A DNA stretch of 64,000 bases from Anaeramoeba flamelloides. Its lineage: Eukaryota > Metamonada > Anaeramoebidae. Made by a program: the position numbers and the translations under genes. The notes beneath the pieces were generated by a model that was not told where the DNA came from, did not search any database, and was given only the letters and a program-made list of their open reading frames with translations. Positions 46,901 through 57,365 of this stretch are shown here, piece after piece. Each line of letters starts with the position of its first letter. The first letter of the stretch is position 1. The stretch spans positions 13,780,001 through 13,844,000 of the forward strand of contig JANTQA010000032.1 of NCBI GenBank assembly GCA_027625915.1, in the 5' to 3' direction.

Positions 46901-47458
46901 ATAAAATTTTCTTCAAGATCTTTGGGGATGAAGTAAATTAATCCTCAAAATTCAAAATCTATTTTTTTATTACAAAAGTGATTTAAATTGTCATAAAAAT
47001 TCATATGAATAAGGCCAAAAAATTTGTTAAAAACGATTTTTCAAATTTTAAATTTTTCTGTGCAATTTTTTTAATTTTTTGAAAACAAGAAAACAACATT
47101 TAAAAACATGACATGACATGATACATATAACCACACTTTTTATTTTTTTTTATATATAATAGCCGATTCTGAAATTGATCTGTTATATAAAATTTTCAAA
47201 TGCTTTGGAACTCCAACAGAAGACAATTTACCAGGTTTAACTTCGCTTCCCAATTATTCTCCAATTTTCCCAAAGTTTAATCCATTTGGATTAAAAAAAA
47301 CAATGATCCAAATACTTGGTGAAAAAACAAAAATTGATCCTGTTGCTTTAGATTTGCTCCAAAAAATGTTAATTTATGATCCTTCTCAAAGAATTTCTGC
47401 AAAACAGGCATTGAATCATCCTTATTTCAAAGACATTAACGAAAAGACGAAAAATTAA
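43930..47458 (+). CDS. Cyclin-dependent kinase, CDK1/2 type, PSTTIRE helix (four exons)
   Basis: Exons 43930-43990, 44081-44346, 44456-44753 and 47163-47458 join in frame to 306 residues, the usual CDK1/2 length. Visible: GEGTYG with inhibitory-type Thr19/Tyr20, catalytic Lys38 in VALKK, cyclin-binding helix PSTTIRE (50-56), HRD at 129-131, DFG at 149-151, T-loop [15 protein letters not shown] with activating Thr164, [11 protein letters not shown], and [13 protein letters not shown] near the end. Family knowledge: it binds cyclins and drives cell-cycle transitions by Ser/Thr-Pro phosphorylation. PSTTIRE departs by one residue from PSTAIRE. Introns are 90, 109 and 2409 bp; the last splits the codon before DSEID (giving Ala in LFPADSE instead of the usual Gly). 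An ACTACAG acceptor-like string just before AAAGTTGG leaves some doubt about the first ~13 residues. Stop TAA. Confidence 0.93.
44754..47162 (+). other. 2.41-kb intron 3 of the CDK gene
   Basis: Donor CCAG|GTTTGT, acceptor …TATATAATAG|CC. It contains an imperfect foldback (about 45150-45345; TATTTGAATTACAAACAGG against a matching inverted AAATTCAAATACCAG) related to 61690-61840, and a partial copy of the 10.0/14.8 kb repeat at about 46975-47095. No coding sequence. Confidence 0.88.
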
Positions 47459-47735
47459 TTCGTTTATATTTTACTATTATCATCACAACAATTTTTTTCT
47501 TTTTATATATATAATAAACTTGTTTAATTTTATTTTTCTTTTCCAATGATTAAAATCATATTTTTTATGACTTAATGTATTCAAATTTTTATAAAATTAA
47601 ATTAAAAAAAAAATGGTTGTGATTCTGACATTTTTTAAAATCTAATTGATAGTATTTGTAATTATTTACATAAAAAAATAATAAATATTTTTCCTTTGAT
47701 TTTTTTTTTTTTTTATTGAAGAGAGAAGATTAAAC
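47459..47735. other. 3' flank of the CDK gene
   Basis: A/T-rich, ends with a T15 run at about 47700-47714. Probably the 3' untranslated region and terminator. Confidence 0.4.
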
Positions 47736-47979
47736 AAAAAAACCTAGAATACTTCAAAAATAAAATTGAAAACCTCAAAAAAACCTAGAACAATTTTACT
47801 GATAAAACAGAAAACCTCAAGAAAAATGCCTTTAACTTTTTGAAATAAACAGAAAACCCAAGAAAACTTAACTGTGCTTTTTTTTTAGTTTAAGAAATAA
47901 AAAGAATAATTATAAAATTTTCTTTTCATTTCAAAAATTAAAAAAAACCTATGCACTTGACGACACTATATGGCACTTC
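47736..47979 (-). repeat. Modular hairpin repeat, copy R4
   Basis: Minus orientation. Contains three CCTAGAA/CCTAGAACA linkers with AAAACCTCAA, a hairpin-B-type module (about 47875-47950), then CCTATGCACTTGACGACACTA. The cap has only one or two of the 10-bp units. No LINE sequence beside it. Confidence 0.75.
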
Positions 47980-48309
47980 TTGAAACCATAAATTCTATTT
48001 TAGAGTTTTTTCTTTTCGCTTTAATGTTGGCAAGATTATAACTCATAGGATAATTTTTCTTGAAAAAATGAAAAAGAAAACAATTAATTTTTAAACAAAG
48101 ACAAGAAGAAAGAGAAAGAAAAGTAAGAAATAAAAGAACTTAAAAAAAATAATATTAATAAAGTAAAAACGTGATTTAAAAGTTCTTGTTGGTAACAAGA
48201 ATGTTGAATGGGTTGGTATTTGTTTCCTTTTAAATAGATAATTTCTGGATGGGCAACATGATCTATTTTAATATTGAGTTGTTAATGTTTGATAAAATCT
48301 AAACTCCAT

Positions 48310-48600
48310 TTCAAAATTGCGACTTGCCTGAAATAATAAATTGAAAATAATAAAAAAATTTCTAATTTTCAAAAATAACTAATAATTAAATCTGATTAAT
48401 AATTCACTTTCAAATTATTCGAAATATAAAAAATCCTGAAATTTTTTAAAATTAAAAAATAAAACCAAAAACCTAAAAAAAAGTGAATAAAAATTTTGGA
48501 AATACAAATTACCGATTTTTTATTATTGAACTTTCACCCGAAGAAAGGTTGAAAAAAAAAAAAGATTTTTTGTTAATTATTAGATTCATTTTAAAAGGTA
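48310..48600 (-). repeat. Dispersed ~280-bp repeat copy
   Basis: Aligns with 6895-7190 in the same orientation and with 16485-16760 / 17035-17330 inverted (ACCGATTTTTTATTATTGAA against TTCAGTAATAAAAAATCGGT). Confidence 0.6.
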
Positions 48601-51128
48601 CTAAATATTTGAAATTTTCTAAATAATTATTTGTATTTTCAGAATCTTTTTTTTTCTAATTTGATCTTTTAAAAAAATAAAACAAAAAACAAGAAAAAAT
48701 TGATGAAAAAGAAAAATTTGAATTTTACAGAAAAAAAAAAAACCACGAAAAAGATAGAGAAAAACATAAAATTCGAAAAAATAAAATAACAATTTTACAA
48801 AATTAGAAAAAATGATTCTTATTCTAAAAATTAAAAAAAATAATTTTTACAGGGTTCAGGGATTTAACTGAACAGTACCATCCCCGATAACATTATGAAG
48901 TTTATTAATATTTTTAAAGAGTTTTGTCAAATGAAATAATTTACTGTATGAAGTTTTCCAATTCTTGTAATAATCTTTTAGACCTTGTACTTTGTTTTGG
49001 CTTTGTTTGATAAAAATAATTCTTAGGAATTTTGAAAACCAATTTCTAAAAAATCTTTTTGTTAAAAAAAAATAAATAATGTATAGGGGGTAATAAATTC
49101 AAGGTAGTGATGGGGTTTGTATTCATATAAAATTAAGAAGGCAAAAGGGGAGACAAATCATACAAAATAGGCTTGATTGGATTTTTTTAATTCATTCTTG
49201 ATTTAAACAAGTTTTTTTGGAATTTGATGATCTTTATTGTATGGTTATAATAGAAAATATTTGTTTCAAAAACAACATCTTTTTAGGTCTATTTAAAAAT
49301 TGTTCACTTTGAATAATTTTGCTCATTCCCATAAACAATTTTATAGATTCAAAAAATAATTTAATAAAACCAAAATATAATAAAAATATATCTTCAAAAA
49401 ATTGTGAAATAAAGTATCATAATGATTATTTCATTGATTTATTTTTATAAATGAATAATTAACAATATAATTTTACCTTTCAATGTAACGAATTGGCTGG
49501 TATTGTTATTTAGTCGCAAAATACTGAATTTTTCACCAATAAATACTTTTTTCAAATAAGTTTTTTTTTAGTTGAAAAAGTACTTTCTAACTATTAGGTA
49601 TTTTTTTGCTTCTATATACTTTTTTGTGAATAAGTGGTTTTTTTGCAAAAAAGTTGGGGTTTTCTTCCTAAAAAGGAGAGGTTTTCAAATAAAAGTATTT
49701 ATTTTTTGCGAATAAAATACATACAAAAAGTGATTGTCGAAAAACACTAAACCAATTTGAAGATCTTTTTGTTTCTGAACTCAATTCAAAAAAAAAATTT
49801 GTTATGAAATAAAACCAAAATAAAAGATTTAAAACGATTAATTGCACATCTTTATTCAAACAGTTCAATAAAAATAAAAGAGAGGAAAAGTAAAATAATT
49901 ATTTTGACAAAATAACTTAAATTCCAAATTTATAGAGACAAATTAACAAACCAATCCAGAAAAATGTGTTGAAATCAAGAATAGAAGAGTGTTTTTTTTT
50001 TCAAAAAAAGATATTTTGGCTTCAAAAGTTAAATTCTGAAGAAGAAAGAGAAATTTTCATACGATCTAAATGATCGATTAAAAAACAAACTATTCAACTT
50101 TTGTGCTGAAATTTCCAAAATGTAAAGATGAAAAGAAGAAGAACAAAAAGAAGAGTGCAAGTTTTTCAAAAAATCATTCTGAATTTGTGTGTGTACGGTT
50201 CAGCTCTTGAAAATGCTTTTAAAAAGGAAATGTTTTACTTAGTGATTTAGATACTTTGTGAAAAATTGTTTAGCTGGTGACAACCAAATATAGAATTTCA
50301 TGAAGAGTTGATAATACCTGAACGTATCCAGGACATTTTTTTTTATAGCAACATATATACAAGGAAAGATGGAGAAATGATACTTTACAGTAATTCATAT
50401 TTGAGTTGATGGTAAGGAAAGATAAATTTACCAATCAAATCAAAATAAAATCTAGTGATTGCTTTGATCTGATCATTGGTGTATTGTTATTTTTTTTTTT
50501 TTTTATATTTAAAAAGTATTTTGTTTTTGAAGATCAGTTTGTTGTTCAACAAAATTGATTATCTTATAAATTTCGTAAATAAAAGTAGGATTAATACAAT
50601 AGCTTGGTAATTCTAAAATATTCATAAAGAATACAAAGAAAAAATATTGTGTTTAAAAAAATTATCTTTTTTTCCGAGTAATCTGATTACTTTCAAATTA
50701 CTTTTCAGTGACAATTGACTTTTTCAAGATAATATATTCTTTTGCCAAAAAGGTTTGTGATACACAAAACAAAATAGTAATGTGACTTTAACGAAATAAT
50801 AACATTACTGTGTATTCTAGATTTTTAGATGAAAAATTCTAATATAAAAGATCACCTTTTGTATATAATTCAATCAAAATTCATATTTTTTATCACAAGA
50901 CATTTAATAGATTCTATTAAAATTTTCTTTTTGATTTGATGATTGCGCTCCAATCTATTTCATTATGAAAATTTTTCCGAGACAGCACTTGTTTCATATA
51001 TTTATCTCAGATTCAAAGGTCGGACTATCATGACATTTTGACGAAATTAAATAATAATAATCGAATATAATGTATAATCAAATAATCCGTAAATAATATT
51101 CATATTTTTGATTATTTTTTTTTTTCTA
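48601..51128. other. Intergenic, no gene supported
   Basis: A/T-rich; a frame at 49668-49868 has no motif. 49490-49640 is slightly less biased but not recognisable. The right end is the 3' flank of the kinase gene. Confidence 0.35.
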
Positions 51129-52874
51129 CTAATTCTTTTTAATTTTCAAAGGAGGATTTAAATATGGGGTTTGGATTATTGTTAAGACATCAGGTCGTTT
51201 TTCTTGGTCATAAGTCAAGCATAATTTAATAAATTCCTTTGTCTGGTTTGAAATATGTGGCTTTTTGGGGAATTCTATATTTTTGCCTTGGTTTATGATC
51301 ACGTTTTGATTCCACAATTCGATTGGACTCATTTTTTCACCGAATGGCTTATAGCCATACAGCATTTGAAAAAACATGATCCCAACCGACCAAACGTCCA
51401 CCTTTGAAGAGATCATTGGTACATTTTTCCGTTCAAAACATTCCGGAGGTAAGTACCAATGGGTGCCCGATCCTTGGGAGGTTAACTCGATTTTTGGATA
51501 TTCTTCAAAGATAATTTTAGATAGCCCAAAGTCTGTGATTTTGATACCGTCGTCATCAAATAAAATATTTCCGGGCTTGAGATCGTAATGTATTATTTTC
51601 CTTCTTTGCGAATTCAAATATTCCAGCCCTTCAAAGATTTGCGAGATTATTGATCGCGCCTGCCGTTCCACGAGGGTTCTCTTGGTTTTTAATAAGGTAT
51701 CCAAGTCTCCTCTCGGGCAATATTCCATGATTGTGCAAAAGGACTGTTCGTCAACTTCAAAGACATCAAACAGTCTGACAATCCGTTTATGATTTAGGGA
51801 TTTTTGAATTTCATATTCCCTGAGGGAATGCTTGAGATAATTCCTGCTTTGTTCAGGATTCCAATTCAAATTTAATTGATGGAATTTACACGCAACTAAT
51901 CGGAACTCTAAAAGATCATAAGTTTTGAAAACTTCCGAAAAGCCACCTTTACCCAATAATGCCAAAATGAGATAGCGGTCATTCTTTAACAAGGGGTTAC
52001 CCTTCAACCTTGAATTTTCTTCGTTTTCAAGTCTTCTGATTCTTTTCATTTGCAATTTTTTTTGGATTTTTAAATTTTCTTTCACCTTTTCTAATTCAAC
52101 TTTTTCCTTCCGAATTGTCGCCAATCTCAGTTTATATACCTCTTCTTGTTGGTAATATCTCGCTAGTTGTTTTAAATATTCTGGGTTTTGTTGTTCCAGG
52201 CTTTCCCTTGAGGAGTCAGAAATAGGTGCTGGCTTGTTCTTGTGTAATATTTTCCTCAATTCCTTAATTTTTTCCTCTTCTTGCATACATTTTATTAGCT
52301 TCTCATGGATTTCTTGAAAATCTTCTCCATTAATATATTCCGTCTCATACGTTAACCCTATTCTTTTCATTTTAAATGTCCCCAATCTTAAATTGTCCTT
52401 CCTAACGTGCTCTTTGAGTTTTTTTTTTTCGTGTTGTGCCTCGAGTACCATTAATCGATAGATTTCTTCTCTTGCCCTCGATGTAATTTCTCTTTCTTTT
52501 AATAGCTGATCTTTGTATTCGCTTTCTAATTCTTCCAATTTTTGAGAAACATCTTTTATTTCTTGCAGCTCATTTTCAAGACTTTCGCATTTGTCTTTGT
52601 AAACGAGTGATTTATTTTTATATTTTTCAATTTTTTTTAACAGATCTTTGTTACTGTCCCCTTTATCCTTATTCTTTTTTTTTTTGATTTCCTTTTGAAT
52701 ACAATTATTATTGTTATTTGGATTATTGTTCTTTTCCTTCTTATTTTCGATTTCTATTTCTATTTCTTTTTCTTCTTTTTCTTTATCTTCTTTTTGGTTT
52801 TGTTTTTGGTTTTGGTTTTTTTCTTTTTCTTTTTTTTTTTCTTTTTTTTTTTTGCTTTTGTTTTTTATTATTCT
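51129..52874 (-). CDS. TLK: Tousled-like protein kinase region (no start codon of its own)
   Basis: An open frame of 582 codons to TAG. In order: Lys/Asn/Glu-rich low complexity, a coiled coil (LEELESEYKDQLLKERE…), the TLK-specific LRLGTFKMKRIGLTYE, a second coiled coil, then a kinase domain: LLGKGGFSEVFKTYD, VACKFHQLN, HYDLKPGNILFDDDG, DFGLSK, SQGSGTHWYLPPECF, SKVDVWSVGIMFFQML, YDQEKRPDVLT. These match plant and animal Tousled-like kinases nearly motif for motif. Known role: nuclear Ser/Thr kinase acting on the histone chaperone Asf1 in chromatin assembly. No in-frame ATG precedes conserved coiled-coil sequence; the frame closes with TGA at 52877-52875. For the last 92 bp it overlaps, in another frame, the end of the Myb reading frame, so the two are most likely one gene (see that entry). 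Catalytic residues all look intact. Confidence 0.9.
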   Translation of the reverse strand, partial: RIIKNKSKKKKEKKKEKEKNQNQKQNQKEDKEKEEKEIEIEIENKKEKNNNPNNNNNCIQKEIKKKKNKDKGDSNKDLLKKIEKYKNKSLVYKDKCESLENELQEIKDVSQKLEELESEYKDQLLKEREITSRAREEIYRLMVLEAQHEKKKLKEHVRKDNLRLGTFKMKRIGLTYETEYINGEDFQEIHEKLIKCMQEEEKIKELRKILHKNKPAPISDSSRESLEQQNPEYLKQLARYYQQEEVYKLRLATIRKEKVELEKVKENLKIQKKLQMKRIRRLENEENSRLKGNPLLKNDRYLILALLGKGGFSEVFKTYDLLEFRLVACKFHQLNLNWNPEQSRNYLKHSLREYEIQKSLNHKRIVRLFDVFEVDEQSFCTIMEYCPRGDLDTLLKTKRTLVERQARSIISQIFEGLEYLNSQRRKIIHYDLKPGNILFDDDGIKITDFGLSKIIFEEYPKIELTSQGSGTHWYLPPECFERKNVPMISSKVDVWSVGIMFFQMLYGYKPFGEKMSPIELWNQNVIINQGKNIEFPKKPHISNQTKEFIKLCLTYDQEKRPDVLTIIQTPYLNPPLKIKKN

Positions 52875-54378
52875 TCAAACAAATATCTGTTTTGGTTGAA
52901 AATCTTTTTGATTTGATATTTTTTTTTTTTTTCAAACTTTTTTGTTTTCTTTTCCTTTTCTGTTGTTGGTGAATTATTGGTTGTGGTGTTAACGTCCTTG
53001 GATAATGGAATTGATTTTCTTTCTTTTTCCTATAAAAGGCTTTTCTTTTCTTATTAATATTTTCGTTTCCAATTAAACCAATTTGATCAAAAGAATTATT
53101 TTTTTGAAATAATAGATTATTATTCTTGTTTAAATTTAGATTTGGGTTTGAGTACAAATCATTTTCGTGCCGATTGTGAATTTCAATTTCCATATTCATT
53201 TGCATCTGTAATTGCCTTTTTTTAAGATCAATTTTTAATAACTGATTTTTTTTTATTTGATTCTTTTTTTTAGGGGATTTGTTTTTTGATTTCTTTTTTT
53301 GTTTTTGTTTTTCTTTTTCTTTTTCTTTTTTGGTTTTGTTGAATTCAAAAAATGTAGAACCCTTGTTTGATCGTGATTCCTGTTTTGATTTTTTTTTTTC
53401 TTTTATATTGCTATATTGTTCCTTTTTTTTTGGGGTACCATTTTCTGGATTTTTGATATGGCTTTTCGAAAATATTATGGAATTTGAGGAAGAAGGAACT
53501 TGCAGTTTTGGTCCTGTAAAAATAAAATTTTTTTTTAGCTTTCGAGAAAATCTAGAGCTTATTTGAGATGAGGAACGATCCAAATTACTCCACTCAATGA
53601 TTTTGGACCAATTTTTTCCAAATTTGTCATAACCCTAAAATCATCAGTATATTTATTTTTGAAAATGGTTGGTTCAAAATTAAAATAAATACAGTAGAAA
53701 ATATATGAATTAACCCTTATTTGCAAAATAGAAAAAAAGAAACCGATTTCTGATCATTCAATTACAATGTTTTTTTTACACCTTAATTTAAAAAATTGTT
53801 CTTCAAAAAGTTTTGATGTGTATTTTTCAGACTGCACTAAAGAGTGCGAGTCAAATCGTTTGATCAACACTTTTTGAAACTTTAACAACTCTCTTTTTAA
53901 AAAAGCTGTTGGGTTGGATCAAATTTTTAAAACAAAGAATGCTTTCTTAGTACCAAAGGATAACAAGGCAATAAAAAGTACTATTTTTGTTAACAATTTT
54001 TCACCTTTCACAAAAACATAACAGCTATCGAATTAAAGTTGTAAATTTCTGAACTACAGATACCAACCAATTAATTTGTGATCAAAAAATTTTGAAAAAA
54101 GAAAAAAAAAAAGAAAGCCAACAAATAACGAATTTTTGTTGTTTTTTGTTTTGTTCTTTGGTTTTGTTTTTGTTTGAAAAAAAATGTAATACCTCGATTA
54201 TTAATTTGTCTTCTTCAGGTGTAAATCGTTTAATCTTTCTTTTTTCGTTTTCTTGATCAGTTTTAACAAAAAAAGATCCCTTGAATGTTGAGTTAAAGTT
54301 TGAATATTCGTTTTGTGAAGAAAATTTTTTAAAGGGATTTTTGTTATGGTTGATTGGATAAGATGAATTAAAGGACAT
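52783..54378 (-). CDS. Myb/SANT-domain N-terminal part, probably of a Myb-TLK fusion
   Basis: Exon 1 (54378-54193, ATG) and exon 2 (53634-52783) join at phase 0 over a 558-bp intron. Junction sequence FTPEEDKLIIE | GYDKFGKNWSKIIEW then SSSQISSRFSRKLKK is one Myb/SANT repeat: WT-EED-L replaced by FTPEED, YGKNW by FGKNW, and the third-helix QI-SRF. The rest is Lys/Gln/Asn-rich and disordered-looking. The frame ends in a TAA inside a tract of A11/A12 runs (52790-52870), where the kinase frame is also open. One base more or fewer in any of these runs, or a tiny intron, would make one protein of ~900 residues. As written they are two overlapping frames: a Myb protein with no space for a 3' end and a kinase with no start. 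Fusion is inference; an assembly error in the homopolymers is the likely cause of the break. Confidence 0.72.
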
Positions 54379-55533
54379 TTAATGACAGCTTGGAGATCAA
54401 AAATTGATAACAAAAAAAGAAAAAAAAATGATCAAAATATTATAAATTCTGCTGTAATTCGCAGAAACAATATTTTTTCCGACAGTGAAAAACATTGCAT
54501 AAGCAAACAAGACACTGTCTTGAAAATCTTTTTTTGGTCTCTTTCCTTTCTTGTTCTGGTAATCAAAATAAATTTTGTTAGATGCTATTGTTGCAGTTGA
54601 AGGTTGAATTGTAGAGATTGTTTGAATTTTTACAATTTATCATTGAGAAGAGACTTACTCCCAAATACAATTACTTTTCCAGCAATTTGCTTTCTTTGAT
54701 ATTAATCTTCATGAACAAATTCTCAAATGGAAAAAAATTGGATTTGAGGTTTTATTTGTTAGAGGGTAATAAAGGGAAAATTTTTCAAGATTTTTCAACT
54801 TATTGTTTACTGATCAAGCAAGATCTCAAAAGTTATTTCCAAAAACTTGATTAAAACCTATTATTAAAATCTTCAAAGCCTATTTCACATTTATTGAAAA
54901 GGGTAAAAAACATAGCATCAAATTAATCAAAAAATGATTTTTACTGATGTTCACAATAAAACCTCAAAAATTTGGTAAAATTGAAGATTCTTCAATACTG
55001 GTTTTGTGTTTTGTTTAGAATTCTATTTTGATTCCAACAATCAATTTACTTTTTGGACTTGGTTTTTTGTTTTAAAATGAACAAAAAAATCAAATAAAAT
55101 AATGAAAAGGAGAACATTTCTTACTTTTTTACAGATAAAACCGATTTGACGATTATTTCCTATTTTACAATTTTTGTTACAGAATGGTTTATCTTTCAAA
55201 TGATTGTTAAATTTCTTAATGTCAAATATTTTTATGTTACTTATTTTTTACTTCATTTTTAAAATAAAAATAAACCAAAAAATTTGATTAATTCCTTGAA
55301 TTCAAATCAATTTCAAAAGATCAAATGAAACCAAAATTATTGCAAGTACAATTTTCCAAATTTCAAATATAATTGTAATCTTTTTGGATAATAATTTACT
55401 TGATTAATGTTTATGTTGCTACTTGTATCTTATTCATATGAAATTTACTTTCAGAGTTGGGCACTTGGTATTATTTTATTTTGAGGAATTTTATTTTTAC
55501 AAAATTACAATGAATATACTAAATAAATATTAG
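54379..55533. other. 5' flank of the Myb gene
   Basis: A/T-rich; a frame at 54618-54854 plus has no recognisable motif. Promoter of the minus-strand Myb/TLK gene expected near 54380. Confidence 0.4.
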
Positions 55534-55734
55534 ATGGTTTTGGGAAATAACATTAAATTGGGAAAAGGAAAAACCGAGAAATTTCCTCTCTTTTTGGTTT
55601 CAACAGACAGACTACCAATTCATGGACTGATAAATTCTATTTTTTTATTTACATCAAGTGGACCAGCTAGTGAAATTTTACTAAAAGTAACTACCTGTTA
55701 TGGTATAGTATTTTACAATCATATTCAACATTAG
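55534..55734 (+). pseudogene. HECT-type ubiquitin ligase remnant (end of domain)
   Basis: Directly after an acceptor-like …CTAAATAAATATTAG, one frame reads WFWEITLNWEKEKPRNFLSF, like the WFW-iv-f--e---fL-F block of HECT domains. The next frame then reads STDRLPIHGL (like GTSRLPLGGF) and, further on, LLKVTTCYGIVFYNH, in the place of the LP-a-TC-n-l-LP-Y block with the catalytic Cys. The frame changes around 55595 and the C-terminal ~30 residues of the fold are missing. No other HECT exon was found upstream. So it is a broken fragment, or a last exon of a dead gene. Confidence 0.45.
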
Positions 55735-57365
55735 AAAAATTTCAAAAAAAAAAATCGAATTCACTATTAAAAATTCTGAAGACTTTAGTCTTTATTAAAA
55801 TTAATATAAAATTAAATATATATTTTTTAAATAATGATTTTATTCAAAGATTTTTACTAAAATATTATTCTTTTTTTATTTTTTATTTATTTTTATTTTG
55901 TTAGATACAAATCTTAATAACTTTCTTTTCTTTTTTGAATAATATAAACCCTTTTCAAATAAATTCAAATTATTGGATTTTTGGAGTGAATTAAAGGAAT
56001 AACAAATTCATTAAAATAATTTAATAATCAGATCATCTAAACTTGTGATATATAAAAAGTTTTTTTTATCTTATTTAAACATTTTTGAAATTACACGCTC
56101 ATTTTTTGTTTAAAATGGTATAAATATTTAAAATAATAGAATAAATATTTATATGAAAGAAAAAATGGAGTAAATAATGAAAAAAATATATAAAATAAAA
56201 CGGTTGTTGAACTGATTTCCGAAGAGAGAAAGTTGAAACAATTTTTTTTATTTTAACCTTATAAATTGAAATTCTAAAGAGAAACAAAGAATGACCATGA
56301 TTCGTTCTAGGATTTGGAATATATTTTAATATATGGGCATTAAAAATTTTTATTTGAACAAAAAGACTGATTTATTTTGTAAATTAAACTGTCAATGTTA
56401 TTATTTTTTTAAATTTTTTTTTTTTTTACTTAATAATAATTTCTTGCATTTCTTGTCGTTTTCTCTAGTTGTCTTTTCATATTATTTAAAAAAAAATCCA
56501 AGCTGTCATATATAATACACTGAAATTATTATTGATGATAAAAATCAATAAATAAAGTTTAGTGGTTTTATATTCTGATAGTATCTCTCATCCTACCAAT
56601 AATAATAAAAAAAAAAAATTCAAAGTATTTCTGAACAATCAAAATCTTAAAATCATCATCTTAATATGTGTTAATAAAGAGGATTCAATATTGGAACCGC
56701 AAGAGATCAAATGAAATAAGTTATTGTATTAAATTTTAAATTAGAAATTTTAAATTTGGTTCTCTACAAAGCACTGTGTTATTAAGAATTCGAATTTCTT
56801 TACTTTATTATTTTTTGCATGTTCTTTCCCAAATCTTTTTTATACACAATCCCATTACAAGATCCAACTAGGCAAAGTTTTCTGAAGGGTTGATTCGGAA
56901 ATAACTTTAATTTGGCATCATTTCTCTACAGTTGCTTCTTTGATTTTTCTTGAGTTCAAATCAGGTTAAGTTCATTTTTCTTAAGATCTAATCATTAACA
57001 AGCAAAAAATTCTTATAATTATGTGTTCTCCAATTTACCCCCAAATACGTTAAAAAAAAAAAAAACACATAGAAATTCAAACAACTTCAAAAAAGAAATT
57101 TGAAAAAATAAAAAAGTCTAAAAAATAAATATATCTATTTTAGCTCAGAAAAAAATTTAAAGTTATTATTAAAATTATTTTTAAAAAAATTTAAAACTCG
57201 ATTTTTATTTAAAAATTAAGCTTGATTTTATTTTTAATTTTTTTTTTTTAAAACAATCTTTTAAAAAATAAATAAAAACAAAAAATAATCAGAAGAAAAA
57301 AAAATCAACAAAAGAAAAAGTTTAAGTGCAAGTAAAATGAACAACAACAATAAAAAAAAATGGGA
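55735..57365. other. Intergenic; 3' flank of the Afi1/SPA gene
   Basis: A/T-rich, with no gene or repeat match supported. Frames at 56099-56287 and 56333-56515 are low-complexity. Confidence 0.35.

Noticed and set aside
54618-54854. 78-codon plus-strand frame as a gene
   Set aside because: No family motif, no HECT similarity, low-complexity flanks.
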